Shown here in pieces: positions 43,381-53,229 of a stretch of 64,000 nucleotides of DNA. The notes below the pieces were generated by a model. That model worked only from the letters and a program-made list of their open reading frames with translations. It had not been told where the DNA came from and ran no database searches. Numbering within the stretch: position 1 is the first letter of the stretch; each line of letters opens with the position of its first letter. The translations under genes and the position numbers were made by a program. Origin of the DNA: Arenibacter palladensis (lineage in GTDB: Bacteria; Bacteroidota; Bacteroidia; Flavobacteriales; Flavobacteriaceae); assembly GCF_900129275.1 (NCBI RefSeq), contig NZ_FQUX01000011.1:62001-126000 (forward strand), read 5' to 3'.

Positions 43381-44355
43381 ATGGAAAATAAGAGAATTAT
43401 TGCTGTAGTGGGGGCTACCGGCGCTCAAGGTGGCGGGTTGGTACGCTCAATTTTAAATGATGGCAAAAAGGAATTTGCAGTTAGGGCAATCACCCGGGAT
43501 GTAAATTCCAAAAAGGCCAAAGAACTAAAACAATTGGGGGCCGAAGTGGTACAGGCCAATTTGGACGATAAGGACAGTATAGTCAAAGCTTTTAAGGGCG
43601 CCTATGGGGCATATTGTGTGACTTTCTTTTGGGATCATTTCTCACCGGAAAGAGAGATGGAGCAGGCAAAAAACATGGCTATGGCTGCCAAGGAAGCAGG
43701 GGTGCAACACGTAATTTGGTCCACGCTTGAAGATACCCGTAAATGGGTTCCTTTAACGGACAAACGTATGCCCACCCTAATGGGGAACTACAAGGTACCC
43801 CATTTTGATGGCAAGGGTGCTTCCAATGTCTATTTTGAAAAAAGTAGTGTGCCATATACCTTATTGCTAACTTCATTCTATTGGGACAATTTTATTTATT
43901 TTGGTTCTGGACCTACACGTGGAATGGACGGAAAATTGAGAATTACAATGCCCATTGGCAGTGCCAAGCTTCCGGGAATAGCCGCAGAGGATATTGGTAA
44001 ATCTGCTTTGGGAATTTTTAAGGCCGGTAAAAAGTATCAAAATAAAACGGTAGGGATATCGGGCGAACATCTTACCGGAAAACAAATGGCGGCGGCCTTT
44101 ACCAAGACTTTTGGGGTTGATATAGGATACAATGCTATTCCAGCGAGTGAGTATCGCAAATTGGATTTTCCCGGAGCTGAAGATCTGGGGAATATGTTCC
44201 AATTTAATAACGAATTCGATGATGATTTTTGCAAGGCCCGTGATGTGAAATTCACCAAAGAATTAAATCCACAATTAATGAATTTAGAGACTTGGTTATC
44301 CAAGAATAAAGGGAAATTGGAGCCTATCATAAGTGGGGAAGCCGCCACTGCTTAG
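43381..44355 (+). CDS. NmrA-like NAD(P)-binding protein
   Basis: 324 residues from ATG 43381 (MENKRIIAVVGATGAQGGG); a further ATG four codons upstream is possible. N-terminal Rossmann loop GATGAQGG near residue 11 marks the NmrA/HSCARG group of atypical short-chain dehydrogenases, which often sense NADP(H) rather than catalyse. No YxxxK catalytic pair is evident. Isolated gene with long upstream and downstream gaps. Confidence 0.85.
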   Translation: MENKRIIAVVGATGAQGGGLVRSILNDGKKEFAVRAITRDVNSKKAKELKQLGAEVVQANLDDKDSIVKAFKGAYGAYCVTFFWDHFSPEREMEQAKNMAMAAKEAGVQHVIWSTLEDTRKWVPLTDKRMPTLMGNYKVPHFDGKGASNVYFEKSSVPYTLLLTSFYWDNFIYFGSGPTRGMDGKLRITMPIGSAKLPGIAAEDIGKSALGIFKAGKKYQNKTVGISGEHLTGKQMAAAFTKTFGVDIGYNAIPASEYRKLDFPGAEDLGNMFQFNNEFDDDFCKARDVKFTKELNPQLMNLETWLSKNKGKLEPIISGEAATA

Positions 44356-44385
44356 TAGGGTTTGGCTATGGTTTACGGAAAAACA

Positions 44386-44417
44386 AGAAGAAGCATTGAT
44401 TTGTCAATGCTTCTTCT
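44386..44417. terminator. Perfect 14-bp stem-loop, likely terminator
   Basis: AGAAGAAGCATTGA/TCAATGCTTCTTCT with a TTTG loop. On the minus strand it is followed by a T-rich run, so it may end the radical SAM transcript as well as the NmrA one. Confidence 0.6.
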
Positions 44418-44586
44418 GTTGTACGCCTTCCCATTTAGGCTGAATACGGTTAAATAGTCCAAGGAGTCAGGCCAATTCTTGATGAGGATATTAAATCTCA
44501 ATAGATTGGTATTGTGTTCTAATTGGGGCCGCTTTTGGTATGTTTTCGTCTGCCTTTGAAAGGGATTTGTCTGTAATGATTTGAAT

Positions 44587-46788
44587 TCAAAGGGTAAGTA
44601 GTCCGTGGCTCTTTAAAGTTTGTATTGGTTTGGAATACCAGAACAGTTCAAAATTGTCAAACTGCGATTCAAAGTCGGTTTTAAGCTGGCCAAAAGTGTG
44701 GAATTTTTCATGTGCGGCCAACATATTGGCCAAGGTGTTCCTTAGCCATTCCCCTTGTTCCTTATCTACGGTAATGCTTATGGAGCTCGACTTGTCATGA
44801 AATGTCATTTTTAGCAATTTCCAGCTATGCCCTTTTTTGGATTTTGTAATGGTCTCCACTATGGGCATATTTCCCAACCACACTATTTTGGCATTGGCTT
44901 TGGTGTTAAGTACGGGCACTTCTGCAATGGCATTTTCTATAAAATTGGGGGCTATAGTGGTTTTGGGGATTTTAAAATCGAACCATTGTTGCAAGGTATG
45001 GTCAAAACATATGCCGTGCATAAAATTGAAAAGCGATTTCTTTAACCCAAAACTGAATTTTTCGTGATCTATGCCGGTGGTATCCGTAAATTGGATGTCG
45101 TTATTGGCAAAAGTTATGGGCTGATAGTCTGGAATGATATGGTAATCTTCTGGATTGAGCCCTACCGGACTATGGGCGGTAAGGGCAAATTGATGCCAAA
45201 AACCGGATTGTAGTATTCCTAATTGGAACATTTGACGTACCATTTCCAAACTGTCAACGGTCTCTTGAATGGTTTGGGTAGGGTAGCCGTACATAAGATA
45301 GCAATGAACCATAATCCCGGCTTCCGTAAAATTACGGTTAACTCTGGCTACCTGCTCCACCGTAACCCCTTTTTGGATCAATGCCAACAAGCGGTCCGAG
45401 GCCACTTCCAGGCCCCCGGAAACGGCTATACAGCCCGATGCCTTTAATAATTTGCAGAGATCGCGGCCAAAGCTCTTTTCAAACCTAATATTGGTCCACC
45501 AGCTAACGCTTAATTTTCGGTTTAGAATTTCCAACGCCAATGCCCTCATAAGGGCTGGGGGTGCAGCTTCATCCACAAAATGAAATCCACTTTCACCGGT
45601 TTGTGCAATGAGTTCTTCCATACGGTCTACCAACAGTTTGGCAGCGATGGGCTCATAGATTTTTATGTAGTCCAAGGAGATATCGCAAAAGGTGCACTTG
45701 CCCCAATAGCAACCATGTGCCATGGTTAGTTTGTTCCAGCGGCCATCGCTCCAAAGGCTGTGCATGGGGTTGGCGATTTCTATTACGGAGATGTACTTGT
45801 TTAGTAAAAGATCGGAATAGTCCGGGGTACCTACCTCACTTTGTTTGTAATCTGTTCTTGAGGAAAGATTATTGTAATTTACCGCATCATCCTTTAATAA
45901 GAAGGTTCTTTTTAAAGGGACAATACTTTCGGTGGTTTGGGGTTCCAGACAATGGGCCGTTAACAGTTCCAAGGGCAGTTCCCCGTCATCCAGGGTAATA
46001 TAATCAAAGAAATCAAAAACCCTTTTATCCGTGAGTGACCTGAGTTCAGTATTGGGAAATCCCCCGCCCATGCTTACTTTAATTTTTGGATAGTTTTGTT
46101 TTACAAATTGGGCACATCTAAACGCACTATACAAATTGCCGGGGAAGGGAACGGAAAAACATACCAACTTGGGTTTAACAGTATCGATTCTATCGGCTAA
46201 AATGTCGAGGGTCAATTGGTCTATGTAGGTGATGCCACTTTGCAAATGTCCATAGAGTTCATCAAAGGAATTGGCGCTTCTCCCCAATCGTTCCGCATAT
46301 CGACTAAAGCCAAAATTTTCATCAACACATTCTACTATAAAATCGGATAGGTCTTCCAGGTATAAGGTGCCCAGGTGTTTCGCCCTATCCTGATGCCCCA
46401 TACTGCCAAAGGCCCATTCCAAATCGTCCAATTGATCAAATCTCCCCGCTTGGGGCAAAAAGTTTGGGGTGCATATTTGCCTGGCGAAGGTGGCATTATG
46501 GCCCTGTAAAAAGGAAACAACGGAATCTATAGTCTTTACATAATCTTGTTGTAAAGTGTTTATTCTATGGCAGTTGTCCGATTTTATGGAATTCTTGGCC
46601 TGGGCATGACCAAAAATATTCCGAAGTCCGTCTTTGGAGAAAATTTTTAATATAACCTCAATACCCAGGTCCATTTGGAAAGTACTTATGCCTTTGGTAT
46701 TTAGAAAGCCCTTTAAGTATGCCGTTGCCGGATAAGGGGTGTTCAGTTGGGTAAAGGGAGGTGTTATTAAAAGGAGGTCTTTGGCCAT
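44587..46788 (-). CDS. B12-binding-like radical SAM protein
   Basis: 733 residues from ATG 46788 (MAKDLLLITPPFTQLNTPYPA); the longer reading adds 25 residues of poor quality. Layout: an N-terminal B12-binding-like Rossmann region but no DxHxxG motif for cobalamin; then the radical SAM core with CYWGKCTFC (near residue 367), which holds the [4Fe-4S] cluster; and a substrate domain of about 200 residues. The product is unknown. Related proteins modify RNA, lipids or peptides. It stands alone upstream of rpoD on the same strand. Confidence 0.85.
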   Translation of the reverse strand: MAKDLLLITPPFTQLNTPYPATAYLKGFLNTKGISTFQMDLGIEVILKIFSKDGLRNIFGHAQAKNSIKSDNCHRINTLQQDYVKTIDSVVSFLQGHNATFARQICTPNFLPQAGRFDQLDDLEWAFGSMGHQDRAKHLGTLYLEDLSDFIVECVDENFGFSRYAERLGRSANSFDELYGHLQSGITYIDQLTLDILADRIDTVKPKLVCFSVPFPGNLYSAFRCAQFVKQNYPKIKVSMGGGFPNTELRSLTDKRVFDFFDYITLDDGELPLELLTAHCLEPQTTESIVPLKRTFLLKDDAVNYNNLSSRTDYKQSEVGTPDYSDLLLNKYISVIEIANPMHSLWSDGRWNKLTMAHGCYWGKCTFCDISLDYIKIYEPIAAKLLVDRMEELIAQTGESGFHFVDEAAPPALMRALALEILNRKLSVSWWTNIRFEKSFGRDLCKLLKASGCIAVSGGLEVASDRLLALIQKGVTVEQVARVNRNFTEAGIMVHCYLMYGYPTQTIQETVDSLEMVRQMFQLGILQSGFWHQFALTAHSPVGLNPEDYHIIPDYQPITFANNDIQFTDTTGIDHEKFSFGLKKSLFNFMHGICFDHTLQQWFDFKIPKTTIAPNFIENAIAEVPVLNTKANAKIVWLGNMPIVETITKSKKGHSWKLLKMTFHDKSSSISITVDKEQGEWLRNTLANMLAAHEKFHTFGQLKTDFESQFDNFELFWYSKPIQTLKSHGLLTL

Positions 46789-46902
46789 AGAATAAATGTG
46801 TACAATGATACAAAGATAAGTGTGTTTCCAGTAATTGTCTTGGTAAATGTCCCAGGAATGCAATTGCCCAGGTAAAGAGCATTTTTAGGTAGTTTTTAAA
46901 TG

Positions 46903-46931
46903 AAAAAAACTCCGGTAATCAGCCGGAGTTT
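46903..46931 (-). terminator. Terminator after rpoD
   Basis: AAACTCCGG/CCGGAGTTT stem with a 7-nt loop; on the minus strand a TTTTTTT run follows. It lies about 120 bp after the rpoD stop; between them is a second small ACAGT/ACTGT hairpin. Confidence 0.75.
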
Positions 46932-47049
46932 ATTCATCAATCAAAAAACGAACAGTCATGATAACTGTTGTTACTGTCTACAATTTACAATTTTCGCACT
47001 AGCTTTCCAATGGGGATAAGCGATTGCGCAAAAATTTTTATTGTTAGGA

Positions 47050-47913
47050 TTAACCCAAATATGTCTTTAAGATTTTGCTTCTTGAGGTGTGTTTAAGCCT
47101 TCTAATGGCTTTCTCCTTGATTTGGCGAACCCTTTCCCTGGTAAGGTCAAAAGTTTCCCCTATTTCCTCCAAGGTCATAGAGTGTTGCCCGGCCAATCCA
47201 AAGTATAAACGAATAACATCCGCTTCCCTTGGGGTCAAGGTTTCCAAAGCTCTTTCTATTTCGGTTCTAAGAGATTCGTGTAACAATTCCCTGTCCGGAT
47301 TTGGAGACTCCCCACTACGCAATACATCGTATAGGTTGGAATCTTCACCGTCTATCAAGGGAGCATCCATAGATACGTGACGCCCGGAATTTTTAAGAGA
47401 TTGTTTTACATCCTCTACAGTCATGTCCAATTCCTTGGCGATCTCTTCGGCAGAAGGTTGTCTTTCATGGGCTTGCTCCAAGAAGGCAAAGGTCTTATTT
47501 ATCTTATTGATAGATCCAATCTTGTTCAAGGGTAGCCTTACAATACGCGATTGTTCCGCCAAAGCCTGTAATATAGATTGGCGAATCCACCAAACTGCAT
47601 AGGATATAAATTTAAAACCACGGGTTTCATCAAAACGTTGTGCAGCTTTAATCAGGCCAAGGTTACCTTCGTTGATCAAATCCGGAAGGGTCAAACCTTG
47701 ATTTTGGTATTGCTTTGCAACGGAAACCACAAATCGTAAATTGGCCTTGGTCAATTTCTCAAGTGCACGTTGATCACCTGCCTTGATCCTTTGTGCCAAT
47801 TCTACTTCTTCATCTGCCGTAATTAAATCAACCTTACCTATTTCCTGTAAGTATTTATCCAAAGAAGCAGTTTCCCTATTGGTAACCTGTTTTGTAATTT
47901 TAAGCTGTCTCAT
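47050..47913 (-). CDS. rpoD: Primary sigma factor RpoD (short flavobacterial form)
   Basis: 287 residues. Region 1.2 from about residue 17, region 2 with [26 protein letters not shown] core helix (near residue 81) and region 4 helix-turn-helix ([20 protein letters not shown], near 250). Region 1.1 is absent, as in other Bacteroidota primary sigma factors. It directs RNA polymerase to TTTG/TAnnTTTG promoters. Confidence 0.94.
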   Translation of the reverse strand: MRQLKITKQVTNRETASLDKYLQEIGKVDLITADEEVELAQRIKAGDQRALEKLTKANLRFVVSVAKQYQNQGLTLPDLINEGNLGLIKAAQRFDETRGFKFISYAVWWIRQSILQALAEQSRIVRLPLNKIGSINKINKTFAFLEQAHERQPSAEEIAKELDMTVEDVKQSLKNSGRHVSMDAPLIDGEDSNLYDVLRSGESPNPDRELLHESLRTEIERALETLTPREADVIRLYFGLAGQHSMTLEEIGETFDLTRERVRQIKEKAIRRLKHTSRSKILKTYLG

Positions 47914-48032
47914 CGAAATTTTATTGTTCTAAATTATTTGCATTAAGCATAAGCTGCATTAGGTTATACGTTGAAAAGTTTAAAATGTTACAATTGGTCT
48001 GTTTTATTTTGCTTTTTTAGTTAAAATGCATG

Positions 48033-48076
48033 AAAAAAGCCACGCTCTCCCTTAAAAAAGGTAAAAACGTGGCTTT
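48033..48076 (-). terminator. Terminator after pnp
   Basis: AAAGCCACG/CGTGGCTTT stem with a 23-nt loop; TTTTTT follows on the minus strand. Confidence 0.7.
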
Positions 48077-48099
48077 GGTACTGTGACAGTTATTTAAAA

Positions 48100-50319
48100 C
48101 TAGTCCCTTCTAGGCTTACGATCCCTATCTCTATTTCTATCGTTGCCTCTGTCATTTCTTCCGCGATCTTCTCGTGGTGGTCTTTCCTTATAGCCTTCAG
48201 GTTTAGGCAACAATGCCTTACGTGAAACTTTTTCTTTTCTAGTTCTTGGGTCCAAACCGAAGTACTTAACATCAAAAACATCTCCCATGTTTACTACATC
48301 GGAAACATTTTCCGTTCTTTCCCAAGCCAATTCGGATACATGAAGCAATACTTCATTGCCAGGAGCATCGGTATATTCAACAACGGCACCAAAATCCAAC
48401 ATTTTAATGACCTTCACTTCGTATACGCTACCTACCACTGGTTTGAACAATAATGAATCAATTTTGGCAAGAACCATATCAATACCTTCTTGTGAGGTAC
48501 CTAGAATTTCAACAATACCTTCTTCGGTAACTGGATCTTCATTGATAACGATGGTAGTTTTGGAAGCTTTTTGCAATTCTTGGATTACTTTTCCTCCAGG
48601 TCCTATCAATGCTCCAATGAATTCGCCAGGAATAACTCTGGTGACCATTTTAGGAGCATGTGGTTTAACATCTGCATTAGGTGTAGCAATGGTGTCTACC
48701 AATTTGCTTAGGATGTGCAAACGTCCGGCACCGGCCTGTTTTAATGCGTTAACCAAAATTTCATAGGATAATCCCTTTACTTTAATGTCCATTTGGCAAG
48801 CGGTAATTCCGTCTGCGGTTCCGGTTACTTTAAAGTCCATATCCCCAAGATGATCTTCGTCACCAAGTATATCGGACAAAACAGCATATTTTCCAGTTTC
48901 GCTATCGGAAATCAATCCCATGGCAATACCGGATACAGGTTTCTTTAATTGTACCCCAGCGTCCATCAAAGCCATAGTTCCGGCACAAACCGTTGCCATA
49001 GAAGACGAACCGTTGGATTCCAATACTTCCGATACCACACGTACTGTGTAAGGACAATCCTCAGGGACCATTCCTTTAAGCGCACGTTGCGCCAAGTTAC
49101 CATGTCCTACTTCTCTACGGGAAGTACCTCTAATAGGTCTGGCTTCTCCAGTTGAGAAAGGAGGGAAGTTGTAATGTAGGTAGAAAGTTTCCTCTCCTTC
49201 AAAAGAAGGCATGTCTATTTGGTTGGCTTCCCTTGAAGTTCCCAAAGTTACCGTAGCCAAAGCTTGGGTTTCTCCACGAGTAAATATAGCGGAACCGTGG
49301 GTTGAAGGTAAATAATCAACCTCACACCAGATTGGTCTAATTTCATCGGTTTTTCTACCGTCCAAACGTAGTCCGTCATTCAAGGTAAGGTCCCTAACCG
49401 CAGCTTTTTCTGCTTTATAGTAGTATTTGGAAACCATATCCCCGAAATCTGCCAATTCTTCTTCAGAAAAAGTAGCTTTTATTTCTTCTTTTATAGCGTC
49501 GAAAGCTGCACTTCTTTCATGCTTTGCCGAACCGGCTTTTGCAATGGCATATACCTTATCATAAGCCATGTCGTGGATTTTCTTGGCCAATTCCTCATCT
49601 TCCCTTTCTGGCTCGTACTCACGAACTTCTTTTTTGCCAAATGCTTCTGCCAACTTAATTTGGGCAGCACATTGTACCTTAATGGCATCATGGGCAAATT
49701 TAATGGCTTCTACCATTTCCTCCTCAGAGATTTCTTTCATTTCACCTTCAACCATCATTACAGAATCTGCTGAAGCTCCAATGACCATATCGATATCGGA
49801 TACCAATAATTGAGCCCTGGTTGGGTTGATTATGAATTTGCCATCAATACGACCAACCCTCACTTCTGAAATAGCACATTCAAACGGAAAATCTGAAAGT
49901 TGAATGGCAGCGGAAGCGGCCAATCCTGCCATAGCATCTGGCATAACATCCTCATCATGGGACATTAATTGAATCATCACCTGGGTTTCAGCATGGTAAT
50001 CCTTTGGGAAAAGTGGACGTAAAACACGATCCACCAATCTCATAGTCAATACTTCACCGTCACTAGGTCTTGCTTCCCTTTTGAAAAAACCTCCTGGATA
50101 ACGCCCGGAAGCCGCAAATTTTTCACGGTAATCTACCGTAAGTGGAAGGAAATCCACATCACTTTGTTTGTAATTGGAAACTACTGTACATAACAACATA
50201 CATTTTCCAGACTGTACAACAACAGAACCATGGGCCTGTTTTGCCAATTTTCCGGTTTCGATAGAAATTTCCCTACCGTCCCCAAGGTCAATGACCTCTC
50301 TAAATACTTTTGGTATCAT
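48100..50319 (-). CDS. pnp: Polyribonucleotide nucleotidyltransferase (PNPase)
   Basis: 739 residues. Two RNase PH-like domains (about 1-230 and 310-550), a KH domain with IGPGGKVIQ near residue 570, and an S1 domain (about 630-700), then an Arg/Asp-rich tail ([12 protein letters not shown] end). Phosphorolytic 3'-5' RNA degradation. It lies downstream of rpsO, as in most bacteria, but a terminator separates them and the 228-bp gap allows a separate promoter. Confidence 0.97.
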   Translation of the reverse strand: MIPKVFREVIDLGDGREISIETGKLAKQAHGSVVVQSGKCMLLCTVVSNYKQSDVDFLPLTVDYREKFAASGRYPGGFFKREARPSDGEVLTMRLVDRVLRPLFPKDYHAETQVMIQLMSHDEDVMPDAMAGLAASAAIQLSDFPFECAISEVRVGRIDGKFIINPTRAQLLVSDIDMVIGASADSVMMVEGEMKEISEEEMVEAIKFAHDAIKVQCAAQIKLAEAFGKKEVREYEPEREDEELAKKIHDMAYDKVYAIAKAGSAKHERSAAFDAIKEEIKATFSEEELADFGDMVSKYYYKAEKAAVRDLTLNDGLRLDGRKTDEIRPIWCEVDYLPSTHGSAIFTRGETQALATVTLGTSREANQIDMPSFEGEETFYLHYNFPPFSTGEARPIRGTSRREVGHGNLAQRALKGMVPEDCPYTVRVVSEVLESNGSSSMATVCAGTMALMDAGVQLKKPVSGIAMGLISDSETGKYAVLSDILGDEDHLGDMDFKVTGTADGITACQMDIKVKGLSYEILVNALKQAGAGRLHILSKLVDTIATPNADVKPHAPKMVTRVIPGEFIGALIGPGGKVIQELQKASKTTIVINEDPVTEEGIVEILGTSQEGIDMVLAKIDSLLFKPVVGSVYEVKVIKMLDFGAVVEYTDAPGNEVLLHVSELAWERTENVSDVVNMGDVFDVKYFGLDPRTRKEKVSRKALLPKPEGYKERPPREDRGRNDRGNDRNRDRDRKPRRD

Positions 50320-50331
50320 AAATACGAATTA

Positions 50332-50353
50332 AAACCTGTCTCATTACAGGTTT
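50332..50353 (-). promoter_or_regulatory. Leader hairpin before pnp
   Basis: Perfect 8-bp stem AAACCTGT/ACAGGTTT with a 6-nt loop, 12 bp before the pnp ATG. The position suits post-transcriptional control of pnp, but the sequence does not prove it. Confidence 0.35.
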
Positions 50354-50510
50354 GTTAAACAATGGTCTTTCGTCTGTTATAGACGCGTTGTTGTGTTGTA
50401 GTTGTGTGTTGTTGACCAATGAAAAACTATGTGCAAGCTTTTTGTTTTTGCCCTAAGCTATGCCTATGGGACTTTACAATAGTATTGAAAAACAATAATA
50501 CTGATATTGT

Positions 50511-50541
50511 AAAAAAGGGGAAAGTAACACTTTCCCCTTTT
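50511..50541 (-). terminator. Terminator after rpsO
   Basis: 12-bp perfect stem AAAAGGGGAAAG/CTTTCCCCTTTT with a 5-nt loop and a T-run on the minus strand, 7 bp after the rpsO stop. Confidence 0.85.
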
Positions 50542-50547
50542 GGTAAA

Positions 50548-50817
50548 TTATTTTCTAATTCCTAATTCCTTAATTATTGCACGATATCTAATGATATCCT
50601 TTTTAATCAAGTAATCTAAAAGAGATCTTCTCTTACCTACCAACTTTACCAAAGAACGCTCAGTGTTAAAATCTTTACGGTTCTTTTTCAAATGCTCGGT
50701 CAAGTGGTTGATTCTGTGGGTAAACAAGGCTATCTGCCCTTCAGCAGAACCTGTGTTTTTTTCTTCCCCGCCGTGTTTTTTAAAAATCTCGGCCTTTACT
50801 TCTTTTGTTAAATACAT
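50548..50817 (-). CDS. rpsO: 30S ribosomal protein S15
   Basis: 89 residues, full length, with HxxDxxxR-like HLTEHLKKNRKDFNTERSL replaced partly in family fashion and the conserved LVGKRRSLLDYL near residue 59. Binds 16S rRNA early in assembly of the small subunit. Upstream of pnp. Confidence 0.97.
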   Translation of the reverse strand: MYLTKEVKAEIFKKHGGEEKNTGSAEGQIALFTHRINHLTEHLKKNRKDFNTERSLVKLVGKRRSLLDYLIKKDIIRYRAIIKELGIRK

Positions 50818-51066
50818 TCCAATATTATTTTAATGATTTTTATGTACATGATTGATTTTCAATCAGGGCGCAAAGATAGACTTTTTTTTAGAAACCTGGT
50901 GCTATCCCAATATTTTTTGAAGTGTGGATTAAACTTTTTTAAGAATATGGCGTCCTATTATAAAACGTTAAAGAAATGTTATTGTCTCATTGGCAATGAT
51001 GGATCTGAGCGCTGGCCGGCGATAGAATTGAAATTTTTATTATTGTAAACATTAAAATCAAAACAG

Positions 51067-51927
51067 ATGAAAAAAAGTCTCAAAAATTCGAACTTAACAG
51101 GATGGTTGCTAATGGTCTTATTGGTAATGGGTTCCTGTAACAATGAAGAGTCCACCAATGTGGAAGAGGATGCCACCTTTGAAGTGGCCGAACTTGTCGC
51201 TAGCGATGAGGCCGATTTAATTTCGGAAGAAATAGCTAACATAGGTGAGGATGTATATGCCACCGAGGAGATCAGGGCTACCTCAAAATCGTTCTTTCTT
51301 TCCAATTTTTTACCGGAATGCGTCACTATAACAACAGTGGTTTCCGGTGATACCAAAGAAACTACCATAGATTTTGGAGAGGGTTGCGAAATGCCCAATG
51401 GTAATCTATTAAGTGGAATTATCCATTTAAGTTATGCCAAGGATATGGATGCGGCAACCAAGACCATTAGCCTTTCCCTAGAGGATTTCACCTTTAATGA
51501 GGTGGCTGTAACGGGCGGAGCTACCTTGGTGCGCCAACGTTCCAATGATAATGGTAATCCCCAATCCGATGCCGTAGCCAGTTATAACGGAGTATGGTCG
51601 GATGGAAGTGTGGCCAGTTTTACTGGAAATAGGACCCGGGAGTGGGTAGAAGGTTACGGTTCCGGATTTTGGGCCGATAATGTTTTCCTTATTTCTGGGA
51701 AGGGTACCTATACCAATAAGGCGGGTGATGTCTATTCCAGGGAAACTATAAGCTCCCTTCGCAGGGAATTGTCCTGCCGGTTTATCGTTAGTGGGGTCTT
51801 GGAAGTTTCTAAAAACGATTCTACTATTAGTCTCGATTTTGGAGATGGCAGTTGTGATGCCAAGGGCATGTTGACCTTTCCTAATGGAGAAACCAAGGAG
51901 ATTCTTTTAAGAAGGTTTAATAAGTAG
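51067..51927 (+). CDS. Lipoprotein of unknown function
   Basis: 286 residues. Signal with lipobox ending at Cys24 (VMGSC), followed by an acidic linker (about 25-70) and a beta-rich domain with repeated Gly/Asp turns (DFGEGCEMPNG, DFGDGSCDAKG) that suggest internal duplication: the two segments near residues 103 and 258 share D-F-G-(E/D)-G-x-C. Surface or periplasmic. I recognise no family. It converges on the accD remnant. Confidence 0.7.
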   Translation: MKKSLKNSNLTGWLLMVLLVMGSCNNEESTNVEEDATFEVAELVASDEADLISEEIANIGEDVYATEEIRATSKSFFLSNFLPECVTITTVVSGDTKETTIDFGEGCEMPNGNLLSGIIHLSYAKDMDAATKTISLSLEDFTFNEVAVTGGATLVRQRSNDNGNPQSDAVASYNGVWSDGSVASFTGNRTREWVEGYGSGFWADNVFLISGKGTYTNKAGDVYSRETISSLRRELSCRFIVSGVLEVSKNDSTISLDFGDGSCDAKGMLTFPNGETKEILLRRFNK

Positions 51928-51942
51928 TGGATTGCATAATTA

Positions 51943-51979
51943 AAAAGGCTCTGATCATGATCAGGGCCTTTTGTTTTTA
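51943..51979. terminator. Bidirectional terminator at the original accD end
   Basis: 14-bp stem with one G-U (AAAAGGCTCTGATC/GATCAGGGCCTTTT), 2-nt spacer, T-run downstream on the plus strand and A-run upstream. It stands between the lipoprotein gene and the accD remnant, whose stop codon touches it. Confidence 0.8.
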
Positions 51980-52154
51980 TACTCTAACAGGATTGTTTTC
52001 TATTAGATCTATATAAAGATTAATTTTCTTTTTAAGATCCCTTCGATGTACTATAAAGTCCAAAAATCCATGTTCCTGTAGGAATTCCGCGGTTTGAAAA
52101 CCTTCCGGCAATTCTTTACCGGTTGCCTCCTTAACCACAGGTGGGCCGGCAAAA
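51977..52154 (-). pseudogene. Second copy of the accD 3' end
   Basis: Bases 51987-52154 align without gaps to 53246-53413 in accD, with 8 mismatches in 168 bases. Seven are silent: six at third codon positions and one first-position Leu change. Only the one nearest the break (52140 against 53399) changes an amino acid, Arg to Pro. The copy has its own stop (TAA, 51977-51979) after PVRV, where accD reads PVRTTN. It has no start or 5' part. This pattern means the copy diverged as a working accD end, not as a decaying duplicate. Confidence 0.85.
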
Positions 52155-52319
52155 TCTAAAATATGGATTCCTTCAATGCCTCTCGGGCCTGCCCAGAGGT
52201 AGTTTACTTGTGGTATATGAATCTATAATTTAATATGTAAATCACGGGCAAATTTATTTTGAGGGCTAAGAAATACTAGAAGAGAAAAGTATATCGTTAT
52301 ATTTAAAATATTTTGTCAT

Positions 52320-53084
52320 ATGCGCATTATTAGATTTGGAACATATTCTTTTAAGATTAAGTCCTATTCTTCGAATGAAATTGGATTACGGGAGTCGTCT
52401 AATATGACATTTATTATTTACCAAAGAATTTTCCACTTTTGGTATATTCCTATATTTCCAATCGATAAATTTTGGACAATAAAAGATAGCGTTACAGGTA
52501 AGCAAATAACTGATACCACCCCAAAAATGCGCTCTGCAATCGATCTGAAATTGATTAAACAAAAAACTCCTATTTGGAGTTATTCTGGATTATTGTTATT
52601 TGCAATTCCTATATTGTTTCTATTGATTTATGCCATATACGGAAGTGTAAATGAAATTGTAGCAGGATCAAAAAAGAACTTCGCAAAAAATAATCGTATT
52701 GATTTAAAGGAAGAATTAGTGCGAGACCCGCAAATAAATGATTTGTATACTTTTAAGACTTTGAATGTTGATAGGGTAACTGATATGAATGGCCACTTTG
52801 TTAAATACGAACCTTCCTATTATTCTTCGCCATACAATGTGGACTATATGGTAAATTATATTTCACGGGATTCTATCGGTTTTGAGTTTTTAAAAAGAAA
52901 ATCATTTGATTACGCTTATGGACTTAAAAAAGAATTTAGGCTTTCAAAGAAGGATATAATCTTAGCGACAAAGAATTTCCAAGACTTAGAAGTTTATGAG
53001 TATCAAAAAAAATCAAATGCCAAATCAAAAGATATAGTTGGTATTTTTAAAATTAGTAGGGAACAGCAGCAAGACAATAATTAG
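52320..53084 (+). CDS. Orphan single-pass membrane protein between the two accD ends
   Basis: 254 residues, AT-rich relative to its neighbours. Residues 1-80 carry aromatic, strand-rich sequence (RIFHFWYIPIFPIDKFW near residue 36) that resembles the middle of the zinc-ribbon protein at 832-1098 but has no cysteine. One transmembrane helix (about 86-108), then about 145 residues with many Lys, Asp and Tyr. I do not recognise the family. It is the only gene between the two accD ends and lies opposite to accD. A hairpin (CCTCT.GGGC/GCCCAGAGG, 52179-52199) lies upstream. Function unknown. Confidence 0.65.
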   Translation: MRIIRFGTYSFKIKSYSSNEIGLRESSNMTFIIYQRIFHFWYIPIFPIDKFWTIKDSVTGKQITDTTPKMRSAIDLKLIKQKTPIWSYSGLLLFAIPILFLLIYAIYGSVNEIVAGSKKNFAKNNRIDLKEELVRDPQINDLYTFKTLNVDRVTDMNGHFVKYEPSYYSSPYNVDYMVNYISRDSIGFEFLKRKSFDYAYGLKKEFRLSKKDIILATKNFQDLEVYEYQKKSNAKSKDIVGIFKISREQQQDNN

Positions 53085-53161
53085 CCGAAGCATTCAATCA
53101 CAAGAAGACCGCGAAAACATTGTATTTCGAACCATCGCAACATCTAGGTAGTTTGCTTTAT

Positions 53162-53203
53162 AAAAAAAATCGCTATTCGTAATGATTCATTACAAATAGC
53201 GAT
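53162..53203 (-). terminator. Terminator after accD
   Basis: 15-bp stem with one mismatch (ATCGCTATTcGTAAT/ATTACaAATAGCGAT), 5-nt loop, and eight T on the minus strand. It belongs to the inserted side, so accD here has its own end signal, separate from the one at 51943-51979. Confidence 0.85.
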
Positions 53204-53229
53204 CAATAAATCGTTCCTATATAAAAAAA

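Noticed and set aside
52320..53084. Recombinase or transposase role for the orphan gene between the accD ends
   Set aside because: It has a transmembrane helix and no catalytic RHRY, DDE or serine-recombinase motif.
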